From RHKX01 sp046330285 (lineage in GTDB: Bacteria > Actinomycetota > Thermoleophilia > Solirubrobacterales > 70-9), in contig JAXLSX010000010.1 of the NCBI GenBank assembly GCA_046330285.1, positions 1-64,000 of the forward strand: DNA of 64,000 nt, read 5' to 3'. The position numbers were made by a program, and so were the translations under genes. Below the pieces are notes generated by a model. That model saw only the letters and a list, made by a program, of their open reading frames with translations, had not been told where the DNA came from and ran no database searches. Below, piece after piece: positions 49,784 to 58,091 of the stretch (positions are counted from its first letter, which is position 1; each line of letters opens with the position of its first letter).

Positions 49784-50710
49784 TCAGGGTGCGGCTTCGG
49801 TGCGCACCAGGGCGAGGATCCGCTCCACCTCGGCCCGGTCCGGGGCGGCGGTACCGACGGTCCCGACCGCGGCGGCGGCTGCGGCCGACCCGAGCCGGCA
49901 GGCCTGCTCGAGGCTCTCGCCGCGCGAGAGCGCAAGCAGCGTCGCCCCGGCGAAGGCGTCGCCGCCGCCGACCGGGCTGATCACGTTCACCTCGGGCGGG
50001 CGAACCTCGAAGCTGCCCTCCGGCGAAACGACGAATGCGCCGCGGTCGCCCTCGGTCAGCACGACCACCCGGGAGCGGCCGTCGGCGACCAGCCGGGCGG
50101 CGTCGTCGCGCCGGCTCGGATCGTCGAGCTCGCGCTCGACTCCGAGCAGGGCGTCGAGTTCGCGCCAGTTCGGCTTGATCATGAAGAGCTTCGGGCCGAG
50201 CGCCTGCTTCAGGGCCTCGCCGTGGGTGTCGAGCATCAGCTTCGCGCCGACACCGTCGACGATCGCGGCGATGCGACCGTAGAGATCCGGCGGGGCGCCG
50301 ACCGGGAGGCTGCCGCTGGCCAGGAGGAAGTCACCTTCGGCGACCGCCTCCGTGACGGCCGCCTCGATCGCCTCGATCTCGTGGCCGGATACGGCGGGCC
50401 CGGGGAGGATGAACTTGTAGATCTGTTCGGAGCGGCGCTCGATGACCGAGAACGACTCGCGGGTCCGCCAGGCGGTGGCGATCGGGCGGTGGTCGATCCC
50501 CTCTTCGTCGAGCAGGAGGCAGAGCCGCTCTCCCGTCTCCGCGCCCGAGCAGTGCAGGGCCGTCGCCTCGCCGCCGAGCGCCGCGATCGTCCGAGCCGCG
50601 TTGATCCCGCCGCCGCCGGGCTCGATCCGCTCGGCCTCGCAGCGGAGCTTGACCTCCGGCACGAGCTCGGCCACGGACGTCGAGACGTCGAGCGCCGGGT
50701 TGATGGTCAA
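49784..50710 (-). CDS. PfkB family sugar kinase (1-phosphofructokinase-like)
   Basis: 308 residues. TINPALDVSTSVAELVPEVKLR and EPGGGGINAARTIAALGGEATAL are the FruK/LacC/PfkB substrate side; FMIKPNWRELDALLG and the ATP site SPVGGGDAFAGATLLALSRGE (catalytic Asp in GGGD) complete it. It phosphorylates a sugar phosphate such as fructose-6-P, fructose-1-P or tagatose-6-P. TTG at 50710 is the only standard start; relatives begin about four residues earlier, so the true start may be non-standard. Confidence 0.9.
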   Translation of the reverse strand: MTINPALDVSTSVAELVPEVKLRCEAERIEPGGGGINAARTIAALGGEATALHCSGAETGERLCLLLDEEGIDHRPIATAWRTRESFSVIERRSEQIYKFILPGPAVSGHEIEAIEAAVTEAVAEGDFLLASGSLPVGAPPDLYGRIAAIVDGVGAKLMLDTHGEALKQALGPKLFMIKPNWRELDALLGVERELDDPSRRDDAARLVADGRSRVVVLTEGDRGAFVVSPEGSFEVRPPEVNVISPVGGGDAFAGATLLALSRGESLEQACRLGSAAAAAAVGTVGTAAPDRAEVERILALVRTEAAP

Positions 50711-50787
50711 CGTGAGGATCGCGATGGCGCGAAGCTATCGGGAGATCTCACGAAACGGCAACCCCGGCCGTTGAAGCATTGACGCAG

Positions 50788-51285
50788 ATGGCAGCGACAG
50801 CCACATCCACTCCGTTTCAGGCATTGATCGAGGCGCATGCCCGGTCGGTCGCCTCGTTCCTGCGCGGAATGCTCCCGCCCGAGGACGTCGACGACGCACT
50901 CCAGGAGACGATGCTCGCGGCGCTTCGCGCCTATCCGGGCTTCGACGGCCGCAATCCGCGGGCGTGGCTGCTGGCGATCGCGAGAAGGAAGGCGATCGAC
51001 GAGCATCGCGCCCGGGCGAGGCGTCCGGGTGAGCTCGCCGAGCCCGACGCGATCGCCACAGCGGCGGCGGACGCCGACGGCCGCGACCCGGAGCTCTGGG
51101 GCCGAGTCGCGGCGCTGCCGCCGAAGCAACGCGCCGCGGTCGTCCTGCGCTTCGCGCTCGACCTCCGCTACCGCGAGGTCGGGGTGGCGCTCGACTGTTC
51201 GGAGGAGGCCGCCCGCCGCAGCGTCCACGAGGCGGTGCGCACCCTGCGCTCCGCTTATTCCAGCGACGAGGAGGCGACGAGATGA
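50788..51285 (+). CDS. ECF-type RNA polymerase sigma factor
   Basis: 165 residues from the ATG at 50788 (a TTG at 50779 is possible). Region 2 (FQALIEAHARSVASFLRGMLPPEDVDDALQETMLAALRAYPGFDGRNPRAWLLAIARRKAIDEHR) and region 4 (LPPKQRAAVVLRFALDLRYREVGVALDCSEEAARRSVHEAVRTLR) are complete. It overlaps the downstream ogt gene as ATGA, with no anti-sigma gene. Sigma factors of this type paired with Ogt could direct a response to alkylation damage. Confidence 0.9.
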   Translation: MAATATSTPFQALIEAHARSVASFLRGMLPPEDVDDALQETMLAALRAYPGFDGRNPRAWLLAIARRKAIDEHRARARRPGELAEPDAIATAAADADGRDPELWGRVAALPPKQRAAVVLRFALDLRYREVGVALDCSEEAARRSVHEAVRTLRSAYSSDEEATR

Positions 51286-51893
51286 CCGACGAGACAGATC
51301 TGAAGAGGACCGTGAGCGCGGCCGCCGCGACCGACGTCGACCTCGAGGCGCTGACCGCCGCGGTCGGCAGCCGGGCCGCCGCCGAGGGCCTCCTCGACCT
51401 CGCCTACGTGGAGGTCGACTCTCCGCTCGGGCGGCTGCTCGCCGTCGCGACGCCCGCCGGCTTGGTTCATCTCGGCTACCCGAACCGGGCCGTCGACGAC
51501 CAGCTCGAGGCGCTGGCCGTACGGATCTCGCCGCGGATCGTCGAGGCGCCCGCCGAGCTCGATCCGGTCCGCCGCCAGCTCGACGAGTACTTCGAGGGCC
51601 GCCGGCGCGACTTCGACCTCGATCTCGACTGGCAGCTCTCCGCGGGGTTCGCCCGGATCGTTCTCGAGCGCACCGCCGCGATCCCGTTCGGCGAGACTCG
51701 CACCTACGGCGAGGTGGCGGCAGCGGCGGGATCGCCGCGGGCCTTCCGTGCCGCGGGCAGCGCCCTCGGCTCGAACTCGATCCCGATCGTCGTGCCCTGC
51801 CACCGCGTCCTCCGCTCCGGCGGCGGCCTCGGCGGCTACGGCGGCGGCCTCGACGTCAAGCGCGAGCTGTTGACCCTGGAGGGCGTGCTCTAG
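51282..51893 (+). CDS. ogt: Methylated-DNA-[protein]-cysteine S-methyltransferase
   Basis: 203 residues. The acceptor Cys173 lies in IVVPCHRVL; upstream IPFGETRTYGEVAAAAGSPRAFRAAGSALGSN is the DNA-binding HTH with the Arg finger. It repairs O6-alkylguanine by suicide transfer. The first 38 residues (DETDLKRTVSAAAATDVDLEALTAAVGSRAAAEG) precede the usual start and resemble nothing known; they might contact the sigma factor encoded just upstream. That idea is inference. Confidence 0.95.
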   Translation: MTDETDLKRTVSAAAATDVDLEALTAAVGSRAAAEGLLDLAYVEVDSPLGRLLAVATPAGLVHLGYPNRAVDDQLEALAVRISPRIVEAPAELDPVRRQLDEYFEGRRRDFDLDLDWQLSAGFARIVLERTAAIPFGETRTYGEVAAAAGSPRAFRAAGSALGSNSIPIVVPCHRVLRSGGGLGGYGGGLDVKRELLTLEGVL

Positions 51894-51898
51894 GCAGC

Positions 51899-51947
51899 CC
51901 GGCGCAGTCGAGCAGCCCGGAGGGCTGCGAGTCGCGCACTGATCTAG
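51899..51947. repeat. Dispersed 49-bp repeat, copy 2 (putative bidirectional terminator)
   Basis: Matches 6314-6362 at 47 of 49 positions. It begins 6 bases after the ogt stop and ends over the TAG stop (51944-51946) of the minus-strand secreted protein gene, as in copy 1. Internal hairpin GCAGCCC-GGA-GGGCTGC. Confidence 0.75.
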
Positions 51948-53185
51948 CAGGGGGATACTTCGGGGCCGGAGTCGACCACCTGGAAGGCGGTGCCCGGGAT
52001 GTCCTTGAGCTGGTTCAGGTTCTCGTCGTTCCAGCGCCGGTCGGTCGAGCCCGAGATGTACCAGTTGGATCCGTTGTCGGCGACGATCAGCCCGTAGGTC
52101 TTCATCGCCACCGCGATCGTTCGCGCCGTCCCGGTCATACCGGAGATGTCGTAGTCCGGCGCGAGCCGCAGGCGCATGCCCATCGCCGGCCGGAACTGGT
52201 TGCACGAGTCCGACGCGTAGTGGGTCGCCGGGGCGACGTAGCCGCGGCGGGTCTGCTCGAAGGTGACGCGGATAGCGTGATCGATGACGCCGGAGGTGGC
52301 CTCCTCGTAGGTGACGAGGCCGGGGTAGATCGGCAGCCCGGCGGCGTCGGCCGACGTCCAGCCGTTCGGCCGCTGACCGGCGAGAGGTGATCCGAGGTCG
52401 AAGATCGCACCGGAGTCGGCGCTCCAGGCGTTGCGGGCGCCGCCCCGTTCCCGGGCCCGGTAGAGCTCGAACAGCGTGCAGGGCCCGCCCGGACTCCGCG
52501 GGCGGCGGACGACGAGCACGTGGCGGTCGCCGTCGCTGCGGCGGCCGCCCTCGATCGGCGCGCCGGGCGGGACCGGATAGGGACCCGGATCGCTCTCGTC
52601 GCCGTACGGCCCGAACCGGATCGGGACGCCGGGCTGTTCGCCGGGCACGACCACGAACGGGATGCCGTAGGACGGATTCGAGCCGAAATCCGGGTGGAGG
52701 GAGTCGCCGCCGTCGGCGTTGATCCGGTCGATGACCTGGTCCGAGCCGGATGCGACGTCGGCTCCGGAGACGTCGCGGTTGAACTCGTCGCTCGCGGGGA
52801 AGGTCTCGCAGCCGGGGTCGGGATGGGGACCGTTGAAGGGCGCGAGCAGCGTCGCCGTCCGCACGGGCCGGCTCCACGGGCCGCAGGATCCGGCGCAGCG
52901 GGCGACCTCGGCCTCGTACACCCGGCCCCGCTCGAGCCCGCGGATCCTCGCGCGCTCGGCATTGCGGACGCGCTCGTCGCTCCACGGGCCGTCCGCGGTG
53001 CGCCAGCGCAACGACCAGGAGCCGCGGCCGCCGTGCCGGGCGCTCCAGCTGACATCGATCGAGCTCGTCGCGACGGACTCGACCCGCAGCTTCGGGGGCT
53101 TCGCGGCCGCGGCCGGAGCGGCGAGGGCGAGCAGTGCGAGAGCGGCGAGTGGCAGGCGGGTCCGGAGCGATCTCATCCGGTTCAT
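51944..53185 (-). CDS. Secreted fibronectin-III-like protein
   Basis: 413 residues from ATG 53185. Signal peptide RTRLPLAALALLALAAPAAAA, then an FN3-like module (KLRVESVATSSIDVSWSARH, GSWSLRWRTADGPWSDERV, RGLERGRVYEAEVARC). The large remaining domain (DEFNRDVSGADVASGSDQVIDRINADGGDSLHPDFGS ... GIPFVVVPG ... HVLVVRRPRSPGGPCTLFELY ... TYEEATSGVIDHAIRVTF) is seen in actinobacterial secreted proteins without known function. Paired cysteines fit an exported fold. Confidence 0.75.
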   Translation of the reverse strand: MNRMRSLRTRLPLAALALLALAAPAAAAKPPKLRVESVATSSIDVSWSARHGGRGSWSLRWRTADGPWSDERVRNAERARIRGLERGRVYEAEVARCAGSCGPWSRPVRTATLLAPFNGPHPDPGCETFPASDEFNRDVSGADVASGSDQVIDRINADGGDSLHPDFGSNPSYGIPFVVVPGEQPGVPIRFGPYGDESDPGPYPVPPGAPIEGGRRSDGDRHVLVVRRPRSPGGPCTLFELYRARERGGARNAWSADSGAIFDLGSPLAGQRPNGWTSADAAGLPIYPGLVTYEEATSGVIDHAIRVTFEQTRRGYVAPATHYASDSCNQFRPAMGMRLRLAPDYDISGMTGTARTIAVAMKTYGLIVADNGSNWYISGSTDRRWNDENLNQLKDIPGTAFQVVDSGPEVSPC

Positions 53186-53252
53186 GATCGGCCCCGGCCC
53201 GGCGCGCTTGAGGTCCGGGCGGTGGAATCGATCATCTAGCCTCATTTCCCCG

Positions 53253-54173
53253 ATGCTCGCACTCGCCAACGTCGATTCGGTGCTCGCGGACTGGCTCCCG
53301 CCGCTCTCGCTGATGGTCATCGCCGCGGCCTACGCGATCCGGATGATCCGGCTCGGCGATGCCGGCCGCCCGGTGCCACGCTGGCGTCAGGCCTTCTTCG
53401 CGGCGGGGCTGCTGACGCTCGCGGTCGCCTACGTCTCGCCGATCGACGACCTCTCCGACGAGATGCTGACCTGGCACATGGTCCAGCACCTGCTGATCAT
53501 GGACGTTGCCGCCCTGTTCTTCGTCCTCGGCCTGACCGGCCCGCTGATGCAGCCGCTGCTGGCGATGCGCGGGTTCCGCTGGATGCGGCACCTCGCCAAT
53601 CCGCTGTTCGCGCTCGGGGCCTGGGCGATCCTCCTCTACGTCTGGCACATCCCGGCGCTGTACGAGGCGGCGACGTTCGACAGCAACCTCGTCCACGCCG
53701 GCCAGCACCTCTGCTTCTTCTTCGCCGGGGTCGCGTTCTGGATGTCGCTGCTCGGCCCGCTGCCGAAGCCGAGCTGGTTCACCGGGGCGATGAGCGCCGG
53801 CTTCGTCTTCGCGATCCGGCTGATCGGCGCGGTGCTCGCGAACGTCCTGATGTGGTCGGGCACGGTGATCTACGGCCGCTACGCGTCGGGCGAGGCCGCT
53901 CACGGGATCTCCGGGCTCTCGGACCAGGGGACGGCCGGCGTCGTGATGATGGCCGAGAGCACCGTGATCACCCTGGCGATCCTGAGCTGGCTGATCCTGC
54001 GCTGGGCCAAACACGACACCGAGCGTCAGGAGCTCATCGATCTCGCCGCCGCCCGCGGCGTCGAACTCGACCCGGCGCGCGCCGAGCGCGCCGTCAACGC
54101 CGGCCAGGGCGACCGCCTTCGTGAGCGGATCGAGTCCGGGTCGATGCGATCCGAGCTGAGCGGTCCCGCTTGA
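53253..54173 (+). CDS. CtaG-like cytochrome c oxidase assembly membrane protein
   Basis: 306 residues, about seven hydrophobic helices. MLTWHMVQHLLIMDVAALFFVLGLTGPL with its paired His, LLYVWHIPALYEAATF and LVHAGQHLCFFFAGVAFWMSLLG are typical of the caa3_CtaG family, which helps insert copper into cytochrome oxidase CuB. No oxidase subunit is in the window. TAGCCT at 53237-53242 lies 10 bases before the ATG. The C-terminal 50 residues are cytoplasmic and charged. Confidence 0.85.
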   Translation: MLALANVDSVLADWLPPLSLMVIAAAYAIRMIRLGDAGRPVPRWRQAFFAAGLLTLAVAYVSPIDDLSDEMLTWHMVQHLLIMDVAALFFVLGLTGPLMQPLLAMRGFRWMRHLANPLFALGAWAILLYVWHIPALYEAATFDSNLVHAGQHLCFFFAGVAFWMSLLGPLPKPSWFTGAMSAGFVFAIRLIGAVLANVLMWSGTVIYGRYASGEAAHGISGLSDQGTAGVVMMAESTVITLAILSWLILRWAKHDTERQELIDLAAARGVELDPARAERAVNAGQGDRLRERIESGSMRSELSGPA

Positions 54174-55660
54174 GCCGGCTCCGCTTCCTCTACGTGCTGG
54201 TCTTCGTGGTCGGCACCGGCTCGCTGGGGGCCGAGATCGCCGTCGCGAGGCTGATGGCTCCGTTCTTCGGCGCCTCGACGATCGTCTGGGCGAACACGAT
54301 CGGCGTCGTCCTCGTCGCGCTCTCGCTCGGCTACTGGTTCGGCGGCAGGCTCGCCGACCGCAGCCCGTCGATCCAGGGGCTCTGCAAGATGGTCCTGCTC
54401 GCCTCCGTCCTGCTCGCCGCCGTCCCGTTCGTGGCCCGGCCCTTCTTCGACATCTCGGTCGACGCGCTCGACTCGATCTCCGCCGGCGCCTTCGCGGGCT
54501 CGCTGCTGGCGGTCCTCGCGCTGATCGCGATCCCGGTCCTGCTGCTCGGCGCGGCCTCGCCATACGCGCTCCGGCTCGCCGTTCCCGACGTCGAGCACGC
54601 CGGTCGCGTCGCCGGGCGCCTGTACGCGATCTCGACCGCCGGCTCGCTCGTCGGGACGATGCTCTCGTCGCTCCTGTTGATCCCGGTCGTCGGGACGCAG
54701 CGGACGTTCCTCGTCTTCGCACTGGCCATCGGCGTCACCGCGATCGCCGGTCTCGGGATCCGCTTCGCCCCGGTCGCCGCCGTCCTCGCCGCCGCACTCG
54801 CGATCCCGGTCGGGACCGTGAAGGAGTCCGACGACGGCGAGGTGATCTACGAGACCGAGACCGAGACCCAGTACGCGCAGGTCGTCCAGGAGGCCGACGG
54901 CGACCGGATCCTCCAGCTCAACGAGGGCCAGGCGATCCACTCGCTCTACAAGCCGGACTCCTACCTGACCGGCCGCTACTGGGACGGACTGATCGTGCTG
55001 CCCTTCGCGGCCCTCGACCGGGCGCCCGAGCGGGTCGCGATCCTCGGCAACGCGGCCGGCACCGCGGCGCGGATGTACGGCCACTACTTCCCCGAGGCGC
55101 GGGTCGACGGAGTCGAGATCGACGGCGAGCTGACCGACATCGGCCGCAAGTACTTCGACCTCCAGGGTCCCGACCTCCACACCTACACCGACGACGCGCG
55201 CCCGTGGCTGCGCCGCTCCGACGGCGACTACGACGTGATCGTCGTCGACGCCTACCGGCAGCCCTACATCCCGTTCTACCTGGCCACGAAGGAGTTCTTC
55301 GAGCAGGTTCGCGACCGCCTCGCGCCGGGCGGCGTGGTCGTCGTCAACGTCGGCCACCCGGAGGGGAACGACGATCTCGAGAAGGCGATCTCGGCGACGA
55401 TGGCCGACGTCTTCCCGACCGTGATCCGCGATCCGCTCGAGGACGCCAACACGCTCGTGCTCGGGAGCGAGGCGCCGGCGTCGGCCGACCGGCTCGTCGA
55501 TTCGATCGCGATGCTCCCCGACGACCTCAAGAACCTCGCCGCGATCGAGGCGCAGCGCGTCGGGCCGATGCTGACCGGAGGCCCCGTCTACACCGATGAC
55601 AAGGCGCCGGTCGAGTGGCTGATCGACAAGTCGATCATCGGCTACGCCGGCGACCAGTAG
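54170..55660 (+). CDS. Membrane-bound spermidine-synthase-like protein
   Basis: 496 residues. The first 215 form several helices of the MFS-like type found fused to spermidine synthase domains (VLVFVVGTGSLGAEIAVARLMAPFFGASTIVWANTIG; VGTMLSSLLLIPVVG). The rest is a polyamine-synthase methyltransferase-like fold: LQLNEGQAIHSLY, RVAILGNAAGTAARMYGHYFPEARVDGVEIDGELTDIGRKYF, YDVIVVDAYRQPYIPFYL. True polyamine synthesis is uncertain. TTG at 54170 overlaps the previous stop as TTGA, so it is coupled to the CtaG-like gene. Confidence 0.9.
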   Translation: MSRLRFLYVLVFVVGTGSLGAEIAVARLMAPFFGASTIVWANTIGVVLVALSLGYWFGGRLADRSPSIQGLCKMVLLASVLLAAVPFVARPFFDISVDALDSISAGAFAGSLLAVLALIAIPVLLLGAASPYALRLAVPDVEHAGRVAGRLYAISTAGSLVGTMLSSLLLIPVVGTQRTFLVFALAIGVTAIAGLGIRFAPVAAVLAAALAIPVGTVKESDDGEVIYETETETQYAQVVQEADGDRILQLNEGQAIHSLYKPDSYLTGRYWDGLIVLPFAALDRAPERVAILGNAAGTAARMYGHYFPEARVDGVEIDGELTDIGRKYFDLQGPDLHTYTDDARPWLRRSDGDYDVIVVDAYRQPYIPFYLATKEFFEQVRDRLAPGGVVVVNVGHPEGNDDLEKAISATMADVFPTVIRDPLEDANTLVLGSEAPASADRLVDSIAMLPDDLKNLAAIEAQRVGPMLTGGPVYTDDKAPVEWLIDKSIIGYAGDQ

Positions 55661-55732
55661 ATCCCGCGACGGCCGGCCCGGGGCAGGAGGGCGGAGGCCG
55701 CCCGCGAAGACCTGAACCCGGGTGAGCCTCCC

Positions 55733-56707
55733 GTGATCGTCGATTGCGCCCAGTACCGCGACGGCGTCCGTCAGGACGTCGGTCCGCTCGACATCGAGAC
55801 GGCGGCCGCGCGGGCGAAAGCGGGCGACGGATTCGTCTGGCTCGGCCTGCACGACCCCGAACCTGCCGAACTCGATCGCGCCGGCGAGGCGTTCGGGTTG
55901 CACGAACTCGCCCTCGAAGACGCAACAAGCAAGCACCAGAGGCCGAAGCTCGAGGACTACGACGGCTCCTACTTCGTCGTCCTGAAGACGGCTCACTACG
56001 ACGACGCCCGCGAGCAGATCGACTTCGGCGAGATCAACCTGTTCCTCGGGTCCGGCTACGTGATCGCGATCCGCCATGGTCTCGCCAGCGACCTCAAGCG
56101 CGCCCGTCTGCAGCTCGAGCGCCGTCCCGACCTGATCGCCGTCGGCCCCGCCGCCGCCGCCTGGGCGATCCTCGACAAGGTGGTCGACGACTACGAGCCG
56201 GTCGCAGCGGGGATCGACAACGACATCGCCGAGGTCGAGGGCGAGGTCTTCAAGAGCCGCGACGTCGACTCGACCCAGCGGATCTACTTCCTGCGTCGCG
56301 AGGTGATCGAGTTCCACCGCGCCGTCCAGCCCCTGGTGGCTCCGCTCGAGGCGCTCGAGGGCGGCGTCGTCGTCGCGCTCGACGACCAGATCCGCCGCTA
56401 CTTCCGCGACGTCGCCGACCACGCGAGGCGGATCGACGACCAGCTCCACGACCAACGTGACCTACTGACCGGTGCCCTCGACGCCAACCTGTCGCTGATC
56501 ACGCTGCGCCAAAACATCGTCGTCCGGTCGATCTCGGCCTGGGCGGCGATCATCGCCGTGCCGACGTTCATCGCCAGCGTCTACGGGATGAACTTCGAGC
56601 ACATGCCCGAGCTCCACTCCGAACTCGGCTACCCGCTCGCCCTGACCGCCATGGTGCTCGTCGTCGCCGTGATGTACCGCTTCTTCAAGCGGATCAACTG
56701 GCTCTGA
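55733..56707 (+). CDS. corA: CorA family Mg2+/Co2+ transporter
   Basis: 324 residues. A cytoplasmic alpha/beta and long-helix funnel (FVWLGLHDPEPAELDRAGEAFGLHELALEDA, RYFRDVADHARRIDDQLHDQRDLLTGALDANLSLI) is followed by TM1 ending with the selectivity motif YGMN (VYGMNFEHMPEL) and TM2 (YPLALTAMVLVVAVMYRFFKR). All parts of a functional CorA are present. GTG start at 55733. Confidence 0.95.
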   Translation: MIVDCAQYRDGVRQDVGPLDIETAAARAKAGDGFVWLGLHDPEPAELDRAGEAFGLHELALEDATSKHQRPKLEDYDGSYFVVLKTAHYDDAREQIDFGEINLFLGSGYVIAIRHGLASDLKRARLQLERRPDLIAVGPAAAAWAILDKVVDDYEPVAAGIDNDIAEVEGEVFKSRDVDSTQRIYFLRREVIEFHRAVQPLVAPLEALEGGVVVALDDQIRRYFRDVADHARRIDDQLHDQRDLLTGALDANLSLITLRQNIVVRSISAWAAIIAVPTFIASVYGMNFEHMPELHSELGYPLALTAMVLVVAVMYRFFKRINWL

Positions 56708-56722
56708 ACGCCCTCCTCGAGC

Positions 56723-56857
56723 TCAGCGGGACGGCGGGCCCGGGGGGCGGCGGCCGACGACTCGCGCCAGGACGGCGGCGAGGTCGAGGGCGAACGCGAG
56801 GCCGCGCCCGATGGGTCCGCTGACGGTCCGGGCGAGCGCCCGGTCGGCGGCGCTCAC
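56723..56857 (-). CDS. Small protein (44 aa) coupled to the aldo/keto reductase
   Basis: GTG at 56857 overlaps the stop of the aldo/keto reductase as GTGA. The product is MSAADRALARTVSGPIGRGLAFALDLAAVLARVVGRRPPG plus PPSR, with one amphipathic or membrane-touching helix (GRGLAFALDLAAVLARVV). The coupling is the main reason to list it; it is too short for family recognition and may be spurious. Confidence 0.4.
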   Translation of the reverse strand: MSAADRALARTVSGPIGRGLAFALDLAAVLARVVGRRPPGPPSR

Positions 56858-58011
56858 GCGCCGGCGGTCTTCACCAGGTCGCGGTCGGGGTCGACGCCCC
56901 AGCGCTCTCCGGCGGCGACCAGCTCGGGGTTGAGCGGCCAGGAGTCCGCCACGGCGTCGCCCTCGTGAGCGGGGGTCGCGCCCTTCAGGGCCATGCAGCC
57001 GTGGTTGTCGCCGATCCTCCGGATCTCCGCCACGTCCTCGGCGGTCAGCGCCTGCTCGGGCAGTGCGGCGAGCTCGGCGCGCTTGTCCTCGATCGGCCGG
57101 GCGCCTTCGCCCGCCTCCTGGATCAGCGTCGGGACGACGCAGCGGACCGCGGGATGGGAGAGGTTCCACTGGCAGGCGAGCTGGAGCGGCGTCAGGCCGC
57201 GGCGCTCGGCGATCGGCCGCATCCGCTCGATCCGCTCGTTGCCGGCCTCGATCCATCCCGCCGGCCGGAACCGGCGGTGGTCGTGTGGGGGAAAGGTGTC
57301 GATGTCGGTGACGTCGCCCCAGAACAGGCCGCCGAAGTCGGCGACGCGGGTGATCACGCCGATCTCCGCGGCGGCGGCGGCGTCGAGCACCATCTCGCCG
57401 GGCCAGGGCTCGAGCGGGTTGAGGATGATCATCGCCCAGTCGATCCGCTCGCCGAAGCGCTCGAAGCAGTCGAGCATGTCGAGCGTGAAGCCGTTGGCCG
57501 GGCCGGGGGCGACGCCGATCGAGGAGGCGAGTCCCGCCTCCCGCAGCGCCGACATGCCGTCCCAGACGGTCTCGGAGGTGTAGCCGGTGTGGTCGGGGTT
57601 GTGGAGCAAGAGGAGGTCGAAGCGGTCCTGACCGAGCCGCTCGAGGCTCGCCTCGGCGGCCATCCGCAGGTAGCCCGCGTACTCGCCGGGGCCGCGCAGA
57701 CGCGGGTCGGTGAAGCGCGGGAAGCCCTTCGGGCCGACGCGCTCGCCTTCGTAGAAGTCGTGGCCGACGGCGCCGACGAGCGAGTAGGAGCCGCGATCGA
57801 CGCCGGCGATCGCCTTGCCGAGGAGACGATCGGCGTCGCCCTGGCCGTAGGTGTCGGCCGTGATCGCGGTCGAGATCCCGTCGCCGGGCCGGAGGATGGC
57901 GGCGAGCCGGTCCTCGTCGACCTTCTCTCCGAAGTTCATGAAGCGGCCGCCGCTCCAGGTGCCGACCCCCGTCCGGCCGGGGGCGACGCCGCCGTTGCTG
58001 CTGCTGTCCAT
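56854..58011 (-). CDS. Aldo/keto reductase family protein
   Basis: 385 residues from ATG 58011. The TIM-barrel frame is recognisable: GISTAITADTYGQGDADRLLGKAI (tetrad Asp/Tyr region), SYSLVGAVGHDFYEG, RFDLLLLHNPDHTG (Lys/His strand equivalent), GLASSIGVAPGPANG and the NADPH segment AVRCVVPTLIQEAGEG. The catalytic His-type strand reads LLLLHNPD. It is longer than typical AKRs, with inserted loops. Substrate unknown. Followed by a coupled 44-residue frame. Confidence 0.85.
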   Translation of the reverse strand: MDSSSNGGVAPGRTGVGTWSGGRFMNFGEKVDEDRLAAILRPGDGISTAITADTYGQGDADRLLGKAIAGVDRGSYSLVGAVGHDFYEGERVGPKGFPRFTDPRLRGPGEYAGYLRMAAEASLERLGQDRFDLLLLHNPDHTGYTSETVWDGMSALREAGLASSIGVAPGPANGFTLDMLDCFERFGERIDWAMIILNPLEPWPGEMVLDAAAAAEIGVITRVADFGGLFWGDVTDIDTFPPHDHRRFRPAGWIEAGNERIERMRPIAERRGLTPLQLACQWNLSHPAVRCVVPTLIQEAGEGARPIEDKRAELAALPEQALTAEDVAEIRRIGDNHGCMALKGATPAHEGDAVADSWPLNPELVAAGERWGVDPDRDLVKTAGA

Positions 58012-58091
58012 GGCCCGAACGGTAGCCCTTCGGCGGGGGCGGCGGCGGGGCACAAGCGGGGGGATCGGCCGCGCTCTAAGGTTCCCGCCCC

